Of a stretch of 64,000 nt of DNA, positions 33,901-43,985 are shown in pieces. Every line of letters starts with the position of its first letter. The stretch's first letter is position 1. The position numbers and the translations under genes were made by a program. The notes beneath the pieces are model-generated. The model saw only the letters and a program-made list of their open reading frames with translations. It searched no databases and was not told the origin of the DNA. This DNA comes from Pisaster brevispinus (Eukaryota; Echinodermata; Asteroidea; Forcipulatida; Asteriidae), in contig JAMKCF010000002.1 in the NCBI GenBank assembly GCA_023634235.1, positions 9,819,591 through 9,883,590 of the forward strand, read 5' to 3'.

Positions 33901-36389
33901 GTCTGTTACAATAGCCATTTTGGGAGTCAAGTTGTACCTAAAAGTTGGTAAAATGGCCGCCTAAAAATGCAGGCTGCACTGTACAATTACATGGGGACAT
34001 TAACTACCAAACTGGCGGAACCAAGATTGTTATGCTACTGACGTCAAGTGAACTGGATTAATGGATAATACAAGTGTTGTAGTCGAACACTTTCGACTAT
34101 CCAGAACAGCTAAGAAAAGGGCCCAATTTCATAAAGCCTGGAAGCACAAAAACTTGCTAAACACAGAAAAATATTGCTGAGCAGAAACCGGTTACCAGCC
34201 ATACTCCATAAAGTTGACATTGTTATGACTGGTGCCCCTCTCATGTTATGTTTAGCATAGACAATTGCTAAGCAGTATTTTCTGTTTAATAGCTTCATGA
34301 AATTGGGCCCTGGTAGGGACGAGTAGTACTCCAGTATGAGTACTAGGGCCACCGAGAAGGAGTATCAATGTCCGAGTACCAAGTATTCTGATTTTCGAGT
34401 CCAACAGCCGAATACCAAATACTTAATCCCCCCCCCCAAAAAAAACAAAAAAAAAAACTGCAAACCGGGTATCAATACATCAATGTTTTTCCTAGATGAC
34501 ATTGTGTGGTTGTTATGATAACTATCTTTTAAACATGAATACATCAAAGACAACTTAAATTTTACTTTGTCCGGAGCTTAAATTCCTCTATTCTTTGGAT
34601 AGCAATGTCATTAATTTACATTATCTTAGCACAATTATGACAACCGTATACCACGTAGTACTTACAATCGAGTCCGAGAACATTTTCAGTCGGTTATCGA
34701 GTGCATGACTTCGAGAACCGGTTATTTTCCAATCGAGTATCGAATATGGATTTCGAGTACAAGTACTTTTGCTAGCCGAGTACTAATATAGTTCTACAAC
34801 TCTGGATAATATGAAGATAACGCAGAGGAAAAGTTCTACTGTGACTGCATCAAAGCTTTGGCAGGGCATTGTCTTTTACGGCTGAAAATCTTGACCATTG
34901 TATTTTGAATTTACTATGATAACGATATTTTGCCATATTAACCATATTCATTATTGCGTTGACGTAATGGTTGCGTCACATACGACTCTCACCAAATAGG
35001 CACGAATAGACACAATCGGCATCCGGAGTCACGTGACCCAGTGGGTGTACAATGTAAAACAAACCAAGCAGCCACGCCCAGTGTGCATGGGGAAAACATG
35101 ATTGCTTCCGAATGCTCCTGCCGTAGGTGCGGAAGATGCCAAGCGTGACCAAGCCCACCAAGCGTTGTTTGCTGATGGGTTTGTTTACATTGTATACCCA
35201 TTATTATGAGTCACGATCTAAAACGCCATTGTATTTTAGACCCTTCCAGTTTAAAATTTGTTAGAATCAAAAACAATCAATGACGTCCAGTCCTTTGGCA
35301 CAAATGGTGTTGATAATAAAAAATACATTCACCAACTTGTCCTTTTGCCTCTTTTTATAGTTCCCCTTGAAAAGAAAAAGAAATGTAACCGATGCTTTTA
35401 TTTACTTAACTTGAGCCCCATTTTAATCTGTAATGAATAAAACATGAATGCAGAGGGTCCTTAATTTACATAGCAATACGGCTGATAAACTCTTTGTAGC
35501 CTTTCGTCACGGCCTTTGTGGCTTGAACTAACTTGTGCAGCCGAGGAGTGTCTGGACGGGGAGACCACTTGCGCGAGCAAATAATGCGTTTTTGGTTTAG
35601 TGAGTTTTTTCATACAGTTTCAAATTTCAAATTATTCATCAATAAAATAAAGAAAGAAAAAATGAGAAGAATAAATAAAGAAAATCAAAGAAAACCCCTG
35701 ATAAGTTGGAAGATGCCTCGCGGCTCGCCACTCGCGCGTGTGTTCTCCTGTTTCGAAAGGCTATATTCTTTAATGCAACCTGAGTCCGCTCTGCTACGGC
35801 ATTGGGGCTCTTCAAACCTTTTAAACGTCCTTTCAGCTCTGGCTGAAACACACAATTTAGCCTGTAATGCCTCAATAGAAGAAGACTTCCCGTCCAATGT
35901 TTTTGGGTTTTTTTTTCCTTCTTATTTTATTAAATTTTTATTTTTATTTTTAAAGCCATCCGGGCCTTTAAGCTAGCGTAATAGTTCTCACAAAACGCAA
36001 GGCGCTAGACGATTCCGTGCATCGCCTTCTAGCGGTTGGCCTATTTTCAAAACTAGAGAATAAAAAACCTGCCTGGAAATATAAAAAAGTTGATAAGCGC
36101 TTTGATAAGCCCGTTGGTAAAGCACTAAATCATTAACGTGTTATTGTTATTTTTCTTATACAGAACTAGCCTACTTCCGAATACCAAACTCACCTGCCGC
36201 TAAGCTCAGTATGTAGATAACTGCATTGGACCGCCTGTATTTACGTCGACAATACACCAACCATGTCATCAGGTTGCCAAACAAACCGACAACGCACACC
36301 ACCAAGAGCAAAGGCAGCTCGTACCCGGCAGAGCTCTCCGTTCTCCCTGGGGTCTTCGCCTCGAATTCCTGCTCCGATGAGTTTGCCAT
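18313..36389 (-). CDS. Class A (rhodopsin-type) GPCR, complete three-exon gene
   Basis: Exons at 36389-36194, 20551-20259 and 18993-18313 join in phase (1, then 0) to give 389 residues. Visible marks: N-glycosylation site NSS at 3-5; TM1 about 24-46 with GN (N39); LAAGD in TM2 (D67); Cys96; DRYYAVKHP (D120-R121-Y122) after TM3; W148 in TM4; ECL2 Cys183; P209 in TM5; NSCMNPIVYSF (N298-Y302) in TM7; then helix 8 with Cys313. It should act at the plasma membrane through G proteins. The TM6 motif CWxP is absent: after F255 the sequence is VVYVSCY. The ECL1 pattern WAFDWQC and overall length suggest a small-ligand or peptide receptor, but I cannot name the ligand. The start has a strong context (GAGATGG). 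Confidence 0.9.
19403..19586. mobile_element. MITE family M1, copy 1
   Basis: Left end GAGCCCAAATTATAGAGCTG and right end CAGCTCCATGAAATTGGGCC are inverted. Same family as 34119-34310; a right-end fragment lies at 46112-46135. Confidence 0.6.
19590..19660 (+). repeat. SINE fragment with tRNA B-box
   Basis: GGGTTTGAATCCCGGTCGTGACACTTG matches the right half of the tRNA-Leu-like SINE at 30591-30725. Confidence 0.5.
19889..20141. mobile_element. Foldback element family B, copy 2
   Basis: GGCAGCAGACTTACCAGG at the left and CCTGGTAAGCCTGCTGCC at the right, with outer GGGACTTTT and AAAAGTCTCCC. Same termini as 16399-16530. It holds a further foldback inside. Confidence 0.75.
19928..20035. mobile_element. 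Foldback element C inside B
   Basis: Arms GGTGCGTTTTCGCG...GTAACCAATAACTGTTTC and the inverse ending CGCGAAAACGCACC. A perfect 5-bp duplication CCAGG flanks it (19923-19927 and 20036-20040), which marks an insertion event. 108 bp. Confidence 0.85.
20259..20551 (-). CDS. GPCR exon 2 (TM2 to TM4)
   Basis: Acceptor CTATTTTTCCAG|GAGATT at 20552/20551, joining the G of exon 1 to make a Gly codon before Asp67. Encodes most of TM2, the TM3 disulfide Cys96, DRY and TM4. Donor TTCCAG|GTAATT at 20259/20258, phase 0. Length 293 nt. Confidence 0.92.
21964..22107. mobile_element. MITE family A, uninterrupted copy
   Basis: CCTCGATTTCACAAGGCAC at the left, CTCTTTGTGAAATCGGCCCC at the right. The interior matches the halves flanking the nested insert in 19801-20194. 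Confidence 0.65.
22109..22235. mobile_element. Small inverted-repeat element
   Basis: GGGCCAAATTTCA at the left and TGAAGTTTGGGCC at the right. It lies directly beside the family-A MITE. Confidence 0.45.
22540..23110. repeat. Decayed interspersed repeat starting with CATTTATAAAGCGC
   Basis: CATTTATAAAGCGC also begins a stretch at 28382-28600. The body (GAGTTCCAGCCTCTGGGAAG, GGCCGTAGGGCACACTGAGA, AGCAGTCTTGCTTGCGAGCG) has the look of an old ORF-derived repeat, but I cannot name the family. Confidence 0.4.
23656..25163. mobile_element. 1.5-kb palindromic DNA element with target duplication
   Basis: Terminal inverted repeats begin TACGGAGCCCCTAAAGGGAC and end in its inverse (25139-25163). CTTTAA flanks both ends (23650-23655 and 25164-25169). 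The arms run about 120 bp and include tandem words CGTTCCCTCGAAATATTATTT. A second palindrome sits inside. No transposase ORF, so it is non-autonomous. Confidence 0.85.
23813..24221. mobile_element. Inner palindrome with related ends
   Basis: Ends TACGGAGTCCATGAAATGCC and the inverse; arms about 100 bp (23813-23915 and 24125-24221) with an AT-rich loop. The first seven bases equal those of the outer element, so the two are probably one family. Confidence 0.8.
25300..25500. repeat. GAGTCC-rich degenerate repeat and T/G runs
   Basis: TCCGAGTCCGAGTCC words on the plus strand at 25320-25370, then T23 and G17 runs at about 25446-25485. Confidence 0.6.
25602..26339 (+). mobile_element. Probable solo LTR 1
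   Basis: Starts TGTTAAG and ends CGTAACA, so the 5-bp termini TGTTA/TAACA are inverted in the way of LTRs. CATT flanks both sides (25598-25601 and 26340-26343). It has a TATA box (TATATAAG at 25638-25645) and a GC-rich middle. No primer site, gag or pol follows, which fits a solo LTR left by recombination. Confidence 0.5.
26589..26762. repeat. TGACCC/GGGTCA repeat, locus 1
   Basis: Begins ACTCTAAAACCTTCC and contains GACCCGGATTCCGGGTC and variants. Same make-up as 32674-32844, 45928-46022 and 47273-47500. Confidence 0.6.
26916..27042. mobile_element. MITE family M2, best copy
   Basis: Left GGCCCTTTTCGAAACCACGG and right CCGTGCTTTCGAAAAGGGCG are inverted over about 27 bp. 127 bp, no ORF. Confidence 0.75.
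27850..28040 (-). repeat. Interspersed repeat R4, copy 1
   Basis: The minus strand reads GCAGACAGTGTTCATGTTTT, then GGGCATAATCCGTTGTGTGA. The same words occur at 51330-51425 (+), and related ones in minus sense at 28870-29250. Confidence 0.7.
28870..29250 (-). repeat. Interspersed repeat R4, copy 2
   Basis: The minus strand has GTTCATGTTTG, CATAATCCGTTTTGTGAGTC, then ATACAGTTTTCTCGAATATG. Colinear with 51303-51620. Confidence 0.7.
30591..30725 (+). repeat. tRNA-Leu-like SINE, copy 1
   Basis: GTGTCGTGGCTGAGTGGTCA (A-box region), GTTTCTGATCAGCAGAG and GGGTTCGAGTCC (B-box), then a tail CTGAAGCAAGACACATAACC. The long arm before the B-box is the class II (Leu/Ser) form. Confidence 0.75.
32674..32844. 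mobile_element. TGACCC/GGGTCA repeat inside MITE-like ends, locus 2
   Basis: ACTCTAAAAAC at the left and GTTTCAGAGTG-type at the right form short inverted ends around GGGTCAGAATTGACCC and related words. Confidence 0.6.
34119..34310. mobile_element. MITE family M1, copy 2
   Basis: GGGCCCAATTTCATAAAGC at the left and GCTTCATGAAATTGGGCCC at the right, 19-bp inverted ends with one mismatch. 192 bp. Confidence 0.85.
34318..34790. repeat. Degenerate GAGTAC/CGAGTA repeat region
   Basis: Words such as GTACTCCAGTATGAGTACTA, TCCGAGTACCAAGTATT and CGAGTACAAGTACTT recur at both edges with an AT-rich middle. Confidence 0.5.
35545..35900. repeat. Repeat shared with 37085-37450 (diverged)
   Basis: Both carry GGGAGACCAC(T/A)TGCGCG, an AT-rich stretch, then GTTGGAA...GCGCGTGT. 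The 147-codon plus-strand ORF here has no convincing composition and was not called. Confidence 0.4.
36194..36389 (-). CDS. GPCR exon 1 (start codon to TM2)
   Basis: ATG at 36389 in context CCCGAGATGG. Encodes the short extracellular N-terminus, TM1 and the first part of TM2, and ends GCGGCAG|GTGAGT (phase 1). Confidence 0.92.
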
Positions 36390-36520
36390 CTCGGGAAAAC
36401 TTTGACGAGCTGGAGTCGAGTCTATGCAACTTAAATACTGTCAGCTGTCACTCGTATTGGTGCCGGCTGCTTGGTTGTCATGAGGTATGCAGTGTGTACG
36501 GACTGTGATTTTGCACTGCG

Positions 36521-36527
36521 TTTTATA
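36521..36527 (-). promoter_or_regulatory. TATA box for the GPCR
   Basis: TATAAAA on the minus strand, 132 nt upstream of the ATG, would place transcription start near 36490 and give a 5' UTR of about 100 nt. Confidence 0.5.
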
Positions 36528-36529
36528 CA

Positions 36530-38035
36530 CACTCTCAGTAGATATGAGCTGCTGCACATTTTGTCCTAGCCTCTTTATACCTTGAATTTGGTGACGTCAA
36601 ACACTGGGAGAGTTGGATGTAGCAGGGGAAGCATGGGCTGTGGAGGGGTGGGGGTAATAGGCGGTAAATAATGATGCTGTGTAATTTGGTGTCACATGGT
36701 AAAGGAAGTTTAGAAGTGAACTTTTAAACGAAAGTGGCTCCTTTTGGCGAGTTGAAATGGTGAGATTCGTTCGGGCACTGTCATGCGTTTTCGCTAATAC
36801 GATATACAGTGCTGCGATGGTGCAGTTGTCCCTGCCATCCTGTAGGCACGGTTTAGGGCTATTTGGGGGTTGTTTTCAGGACTGCAGTTTTACAAAGTAT
36901 GGTTAAGTTAACACAAAATTGTTTTCTCTCGAAACAGGACTTCTGGTATGATACCGCGGTTGAGACCCAAATTTTCCACATTTCCATTTCCTTAAGAGAG
37001 GGGTCATTGTACAGGTCGTGATCTATGAAAAAAAAAATCAGTCTAGACTCGAGGCTTAGACCGAGCTGTGTAGCCGCGCGACTGAAAGGGAGACCACATG
37101 CGCGCGCGCATGGCAAAGGAACGAGGCCTTTTCCAACTTGAATTTGCGTATGTTTTTGGTTGAATTATTCATATAGAATCAAAAATAAATTATTTATAAT
37201 TTTTAAGCAAATAAATAAAGTGCTGGTAGGATAACCTGTCGCCATGCATAATAGGTTAAAGTATGCTGACCCCAAGAATTAAAGAAAAACATTAGAAATT
37301 TTTGTTGGAAAAGGCCCTTGCGCGTGTAGTCTCCGGTTCCAGTCGTTTTGCGTCTACACAACTGTCTAATAAGCCACAATATTAACAAAGGGTCATGAAC
37401 GGACATGACATAAAACGTCAACTGTCCATGTAAGTCCGTGGGCTTTTGGTCGAAAACTTTCCCATATGCAATTTGTGTATACAATGATCTTTGAACATTT
37501 CAGTAATTACTCCTGAAACACTAAAGAACACTAACCCACTTGATGCCAATTTGTCCCATCACCGGAATGGTTTTTTTTAGGTGGTCATTTCGGAGCTTAA
37601 ATACAGCCGACGAAATTCAATGATTTGTAATTTCAAGTTTGTTTGCCCAAAATGATGATCCTTGCACTGATTCGGAATCTGCCCATTTGCCACCGGATTG
37701 TTTCGCAAACGGACCACCGCGACGTACACACGCGCAAAGATTAGCGATGGTCACCGACAGTGACAGTATTGCACTGAATAAATTGACACATGACGTCGTG
37801 AACCCATGGCAGGACTTGCCATCAAAACTCTCTTCAGTGTTCTGTTTTTGTCAAAATATGTCTCCACAAAATGGCGGACCGAATTAGTTCACAAAGTAAA
37901 AGGAAAATCACGCAATTTCGAGGAATATTGGTGTGGATCTTAATATTATACTAACAATCATTTTATAACAAATGCGCACAAACGCTTTTAAAGCGCCCAA
38001 GACAAGGCAACGTATTCCTTTAACAGTGTTGTAGC
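36530..38035. other. GPCR 5' flank, no gene seen
   Basis: Apart from the diverged repeat at 37085-37450, no structure or ORF I can support. Confidence 0.4.
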
Positions 38036-38039
38036 TGTT

Positions 38040-38165
38040 GTAGTCAAGATCAGTACACCCGAGACCAAGACCAAGACTAAGACCAAGTCCAAGACCAAGT
38101 CCAACACCAAGTCCAACACCAAGACCCAGCAATTCGAAACCGAGACCAAGACCAAGAGGTTCCGA
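38040..38165 (-). repeat. GACCAA hexamer-like minisatellite
   Basis: GAGACCAAGACCAAGAC and variants, about twenty units. It gives a false minus-strand ORF of repeated LGLGV/LVLDL. Confidence 0.8.
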
Positions 38166-38861
38166 GGGGGAGACGAGACCTCGAGACCTTCACAATAATT
38201 ATCATAATATGTGAATACAAAATTGGGTAGTAAAGACATTTACTTGCTTTTATTTTTAAGAACGGCCTTTTAATGGGATAACATTGATTTATCTCGACTC
38301 TTTGACAAATAATAAAAGCATGATCATGTTTGAAGAAAATAGGTAAATAAAACTGAAAGAACCAAACCTGGCTATATTAAGGTGGGGAAATGCCTTCAAA
38401 ACAGCCACAGTTGTCCGTTGAGGTTCAATATTTATTTCCTTTCAAAAACCCTTGGAATTACATATTATTTCAATTCTTGCGGTTGCAACAATATTGTAAA
38501 AGGTCCCTTTTTGGAAAAGCGTTGGCTCTCGAAAGAGCTGTTTTTTTGTTTTGTTAGCGTCCCAACTTGCTTCCTGTAGTTGTCTTCAGAAGATAGTCAT
38601 CAGGCAATGTCGATAACAAACTGAGTGCTCTTCTAAGAGCACAGAGCCTAAACTCCTCAAAAGGATATTTTGTTCACCTAGTTGCGTCATCCAGAATTCA
38701 CAATCTGATCTCACCATTCGCGTACCCCAAATGTATACCGTTTGAAGGTGCACAGCCCGATCTTTTTGCCGACTTGACCCACAAATTTGGTTTCAAATCT
38801 TAAAGGGCATTATTATATTACTGGTCATTGTGCATGAAATACCAAATCTGTGAAAATTCTG

Positions 38862-39065
38862 GCTAAATCGGTCGTCAGAGTTGCAAGAAAATATTGAAAA
38901 AGAAATCCAGCGTTGTTGATGAACCGTGTACTTTTTGATGCCTGAGAAACGTTTCTCAGATTCAAATTTTGGGGTGAAAAATTACCTCTTTCTCTAACCA
39001 CACTACTTCAAAGAAAGTCATTTCTCACAATGTTTTATACTATCACCAGCTCTGTAGAGCTTTCT
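38862..39065 (+). repeat. Interspersed repeat family R3, copy 3
   Basis: TCAGAGTTGCAAGAAAATA, GAGAAACGTTTCTCAGATTC, TGGGGTGAAAAATTAC, CTTTCTCTAACCACAC and TTTCTCACAATGTTTTATAC. Confidence 0.7.
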
Positions 39066-39511
39066 TTCCGGTAAGATGTTATGGTCCTTCATATGGAGTA
39101 ATTACCTATGACGTAACCCCACTTTAAATGGCTAATTGACGTGTTCAGAAAGGTTACCGTACCTCTCATTAGAGCCATTGCTCAAAAATCCGTCAGCGAT
39201 AAGTTATGTTAAAATGTCTAGTGAAATAATCCAATATATCCTTTACCTCATCACAAACTGACGCAGTCAAAAAGGGTCAATCTTTTGCAGTTGAACTTTT
39301 TCCCCACTACAAGTACCTCCCAGTTAACATAACCACGGAGGACCTCCATGAAATACACTAATGTATGGCTGGGTAGCTCATTATGGATACGAGGTTGCTT
39401 ATTAAATCGGCGGTGGTGGTATTTTAACAAGTAAATAATTGCGGTTATTTTACATGCAATGTTTACGGCAAACAGCCGGACTAATTTCGAGACCGGCCAA
39501 ATCGTCGCCCG

Positions 39512-40143
39512 TGACACGAACTGACCTATCTGACTAAAATCACACATTTTTGCATATTTGTTTCCTTCTTCAAACTATTAACATGCTCATTATTGTTAAC
39601 ATTTTCAGCAAGTATCAGTACCTAATACGTAATAGTTTCATAATTACACTGATTAGTAAAAACGACGTAACACTAGATATGCCATGTTGCCCATCGACGA
39701 AGTGACCCACGCCATTTTACCAATGATATACTATACGCTACAGCGCGCGCAGTTCGGTCGCGTGTGTGACATTTTGCGTACCACGAAGTGACCTTACTTG
39801 AAGCATAGTATTTTCACGAAGTGGCCTATCTCGATATGTCTCTATTATGCATTGGTTTGTACACAGCGCTCTGCGGGCAAAACTCAAATTTCATTTTCAC
39901 AAAGTGACCTATCTGTTTCGGAATTAATTACTAGTTAAAATAGTTGCAGAGATGAAACACATTGACAGTTCTGTATGAATAAAGTATGCCGCTCTATTTT
40001 CTTCCTAAAAAAATAAAATAAAAAGATTAAGCAGACTCTGAAACAGCAGTTTGAAAAAATAGTGCAACTTCAATCTTGATTTTCTCCTAACACGTTTTTA
40101 AATTGTTTTTACTGTTGACGAGTTAGAACACTTCGTGGTACGA
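39512..40143. repeat. Cluster of a CACGAAGTGACC motif
   Basis: Five direct near-copies start at about 39515, 39695, 39780, 39815 and 39898 (CACGAACTGACCTATC, CGACGAAGTGACCCAC, CCACGAAGTGACCTTA, CACGAAGTGGCCTATC, CACAAAGTGACCTATC). One inverted copy, CACTTCGTGGTACG, is at 40129. Confidence 0.65.
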
Positions 40144-40149
40144 ACAACG

Positions 40150-40305
40150 ACATGTTCGAGACCTCATTGGTCCGAGACTAATACCAAGACCGAGACTTCC
40201 AAGTAGGGAGACCAAGACCAAGACCAAGACCAGTAAAAAGTGGTCTCGAGAACGGTCTGAAGACCAAGACCGGTCTGAAGACCAAGACCGGTCTGAAGAC
40301 GTACA
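40150..40305. repeat. GACCAAGACC minisatellite, second locus
   Basis: ACCAAGACCGAGACT, ACCAAGACCAAGACC, and three copies of GACCGGTCTGAA. Related to 38040-38165. Confidence 0.7.
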
Positions 40306-40327
40306 ACATTGCCCTATAAGCAAGCTT

Positions 40328-41155
40328 GAGTCAACCCAAAACAGACCATGTTACAACCTGAAGGAAACGTTGAGTCAATGTTAGGTATAAATCCATGTCC
40401 AAAACTGAACAACCGTAATAACTTCAACCAAACCTAAATAAACGTTGATTTAACATTGTTTGTTTTATTAACAAAACATTGAACCAACCAAGGATACCGA
40501 AATGGAACGATGATTTAACGTTGCTGCACCAACTTAAAACGGACCAACCCTGACAACCTAAATCCAACGTTGATTTAGTTTGCTCCATCAACTCAACGGG
40601 CAAACCATAAGATCCGAACATCAAAGTGATTCAACGTTGCTTCATATCCAAAAACGGACCAACCATAAAAACTTAAATCCAACCTTGACCTAACGTTGCT
40701 TCATCAACCAAAACTCCCTAAAACTGAAAACCTAAATCCAACGTTGAACGTTATTCCATAAACCCCCAAAACGGACGAACCATGAAATCCAAAACTCAAA
40801 GTGATTTAACGTTACTCCATCAATCAAAAAACGCACTAACCACGAAAACCTAAATCCAAAGTTTATTTAACGATGCTTCATCCACCCAAAATCCCTATTT
40901 AAAAAAATCAAAATAAAAAAAATCAAACGTTGGTACGTCAATCAAAATCGGACCATCCATGAAAAACCTAATCCAACGTTTATTTAAATTAACGCTGGTC
41001 CATCAATCAAAATCGGGCCATCCATGAAAAACCTACATCGAACGTTGATTTAACTTGTATCCATCAACCAAAAACGGACCATCCATGAAAAACATAATCC
41101 AACGTTTATTTGAATTAACGTTGGTCCATCAAGCAAAATCGGGCCATCCATGCAG
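40328..41155. repeat. Degenerate 60-75 bp minisatellite
   Basis: About twelve units with the order AACGTTGATTTAACGTTG, CTCCATCAACCAAAA, CGGACCAACCATGAAAA, CCTAAATCC. The units differ by up to about a third, and later units shift to TGGTCCATCAATCAAAATCG. Confidence 0.85.
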
Positions 41156-41425
41156 AATAGATAAAAAGAGAAAAAAATAGGTAGAATAACAAGCAATGGA
41201 AGAAATTTTGAAAAATTTGAAAATTGACTGTTAATATAGATATATTTTCAAAAGTCAAATCTGCGATGGCCCGATTACCAGGATCTTCCTCACGACATGA
41301 GCTGACTGTGTATCAAAGTTCATGCTTGTATCACCACAGGCGCAATTCCCCTGAAATATTTCCCCTATCTACCACTGCACTATATTTTTCTTCTTCATAT
41401 AATCTATAGATAGTTCCCAATAGAC

Positions 41426-41571
41426 GCCATCTTTACGGGCAAATTGCATATTGGCTTCCAGGCGCGTCAAGCGCTCAAATGATTAACGCAGCCGCGCTGT
41501 TTACTAACCAATCGAGTAATGAGTTTTGTGAAACGCATGACTGTGTGTTCCAAATTGCCCGTAAAGATGGC
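41426..41571. mobile_element. Small MITE
   Basis: GCCATCTTTACGGGCAAATTG and CAAATTGCCCGTAAAGATGGC are inverted over 20-21 bp; 146 bp, no ORF. Confidence 0.8.
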
Positions 41572-42788
41572 CGACTTACGTCATATTGCAACCTAGCTAT
41601 ATACCCACACATTGTGTTTTAGATTTTGTTTTGAATATCCAGCACCTGAGCACTGCTCAGTTTTTCAAGGAAATCATTCCTTACGTCAATGTAGAGCAAC
41701 TTATAGTTGTAGGTTATTCAATGATAATGATTATACACTTTTCTGTGCGTTTTCTTTTCTCTCCAATTAACGAAACTAAATGAAGTTGTATTATTTCATA
41801 ACAAAATTGCGACTTATGTAAACCAAAGCGGCCAAGCATTACGAAACTTAACGTTAACAAAAATATAAAGATAAAAAAGGGATGCTGTCCGGGATACAAT
41901 TATCTGCATCTACCCAAGACTTAATTTCCCATGTAATTGGAAGAGGATTTAGTAAGAGCTGAACACGACTGTTTTTATTGTCGTGCCTTTTCTTTTGATC
42001 CTTAAAAAAAATCACTTTTATTTGATAACTCAATACTCAATATTACTGAAGGAGAGTTTTTGCATGTTCGGTCTTAACATTGCACAATTTTTTTGTTGAC
42101 CTAAACTTCTGGGATACGATTAAAAAACACAACTATTGTAGTCAGTTTTATTTCAGACCTGTATTTGTACTTGACTACGGCTGGAAAACCTATATTAAAA
42201 AAAATTGCACAACAATACCCTTCTTGACAAAATGAAACAAGTAAATTGTGCCGATGGGATGTGGGATGGGTAGTAAATTGAGGCAGGGAACATGGAATGT
42301 AGAAGAATGCAGTATCGTATGATGGTTCATATTAATTTGCCCATCCCTAGAGAACTCGTGTTTTTAACGGCTTTGAAACGCCGCAGTATTGCGTTGATCG
42401 GAACATTGGAATGAACATGCACTTACAAAACCAATAATGTAAACAAAATAGTAATAATAGAAATCACAATGATTAATTTTGATTTCCCTTAACGAAATGC
42501 TTTCGAAAACTAGAGGATTAAAATGCCTTTAATTCGCTTCAGTACAGATGAACACCATTACAAAACCGTCCCTTGTGAATCGTTGAAATTAGAGGAATCA
42601 TAAGAATGTACTCCCCCCCCCCATAAAATAAGAAGAATAATTAATAATAATATATAGTCTTAGATAGCACACGTATCTACCAATAAGGTACTCAAGGCGA
42701 AAGTGAATCATTCGAAGACAGGCTTTTGAATTTGTTGAATTACGTGCATCACACAACACGTCCCTTGGGACGGACTTTGCAAATAATT

Positions 42789-42879
42789 GTCACGACTGGG
42801 ACTCGAACCCACACACCCTACTGAGTAGAAACACCAGAGCTTGAGTCCGGTGCCCTGAACCGCTCGGCCACGACACGCC
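42789..42879 (-). repeat. tRNA-Leu-like SINE, copy 2
   Basis: The minus strand reads TGTCGTGGCCGAGCGGTTCA, then CCGGACTCAAGCTCTGG (a CAA anticodon loop as in tRNA-Leu), then GGGTTCGAGTCC and CGTGACA, which pairs with the 5' TGTCGTG. Cloverleaf nearly complete. Confidence 0.75.
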
Positions 42880-42899
42880 AATACAAAACAATTATAATT

Positions 42900-43930
42900 A
42901 GAACACTAAAACAATTGAACAATTTAAAATAAATAATATCGAAAAAAAAGAAGAGACAAACAATCCTGAATGAATAGTTTGATTATCCACCGACACACCC
43001 CCAATAATGTTTTTGCCCCCGCTTGCCCCCAAATGAAAATGTCGGATTACTCAACATGTTACACAATCCATTTCTGCTCGTGAAAATCTGCAGATTGGAA
43101 TTAATGACCTCCTGTAAAAAACAATGTTGTACCATCTCTAGATGTGTGTGTCTTGCATACACGATAAAGCCAGTCAGAGCCATGACACAGCTGACATTTA
43201 TAAATGCCAATTAGCGTAACTAATCTTAATGAGTTTTTTTTAATAAGGGTCCCTTCCTACGAATGTCACGTGGAAGGCATTTTACTCTAGTGACTTATTA
43301 TTATGTACTAATATAGTTCAAATTATTTTGGCCATACTTTGCCATAGATTGTCAACATCAAAGAATGTCCCATTCTTCTGTTGATCAATAAACTGGTTTT
43401 TTTTTAAACAACAGCCTTGTTCACCAATACACCTTTATCGTGCTGCGCCCATTTTTATTTTCTCCCATTTAACTCAATGTAATCAAACCGAGGCTGGAAG
43501 GCAAACCATTTTTGCTCTTTTTTTGTACAATAAATTCTCGATACGAGTAAATGAGAACTAATAGCACATGGAATTTTAGCAGCAGAGAAAGGTGTTGTCT
43601 GGTCCTGATACATGCATTAACATTTGGTTCTTAAATTCGATTTGGCAAATCGAACACGCAAAAAAAAAGAATAATCGCTTCTGTTTTCTTGAAAACCCAT
43701 GTACACTTTTTATGAATTTGTGCGGTGTTGCTACAAAATCCAATAATTTATATAGAAATATAAAACTTAAAAAAAAATAGAAATAAATAAACTGAATAAA
43801 GAGAGATAGAGAGAAAAACTTGCACCAATTTGACGTCAAAAAATGCAATTTCTTTCATAACTCTCAGCGGGAAAACGACTTGTGGTAATCACCCTGCAAT
43901 AACAAAACATACACATATATACAATTAGTT
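42900..43930. other. No gene seen
   Basis: AT-rich; nothing I can name. Confidence 0.35.
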
Positions 43931-43985
43931 GGGGAGATGGCCTTAGCTTTCGATACTAACCGGACCTTCGTCAGAGGCATGATTT
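43930..43985 (+). repeat. Interspersed repeat R2, short copy
   Basis: GGGGAGATGGCCTTAGCTTT and CGGACCTTCGTCAGAGGCAT as in 12593 and 48056. Confidence 0.75.

Larger units (their letters stand above)
20552..36193 (-). other. GPCR intron 1, 15.6 kb
   Basis: Donor GGCAG|GTGAGT at 36194/36193, acceptor TTTTCCAG at 20552. Both are consensus, and the phase-1 join is exact. It contains the elements listed separately between 20740 and 34800; no other gene is seen inside it. Stretches not named (for example 29300-30590, 30730-32670, 32850-34110, 34800-35540) hold nothing I can support. Confidence 0.85.

Noticed and set aside
35533..35976. 147-codon plus-strand ORF
   Set aside because: Low-complexity ends, lies over a diverged repeat, and I see no domain.
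37908..38239. ORFs of repeated LGLGVG and LVLVS
   Set aside because: Translations of the GACCAA minisatellite.
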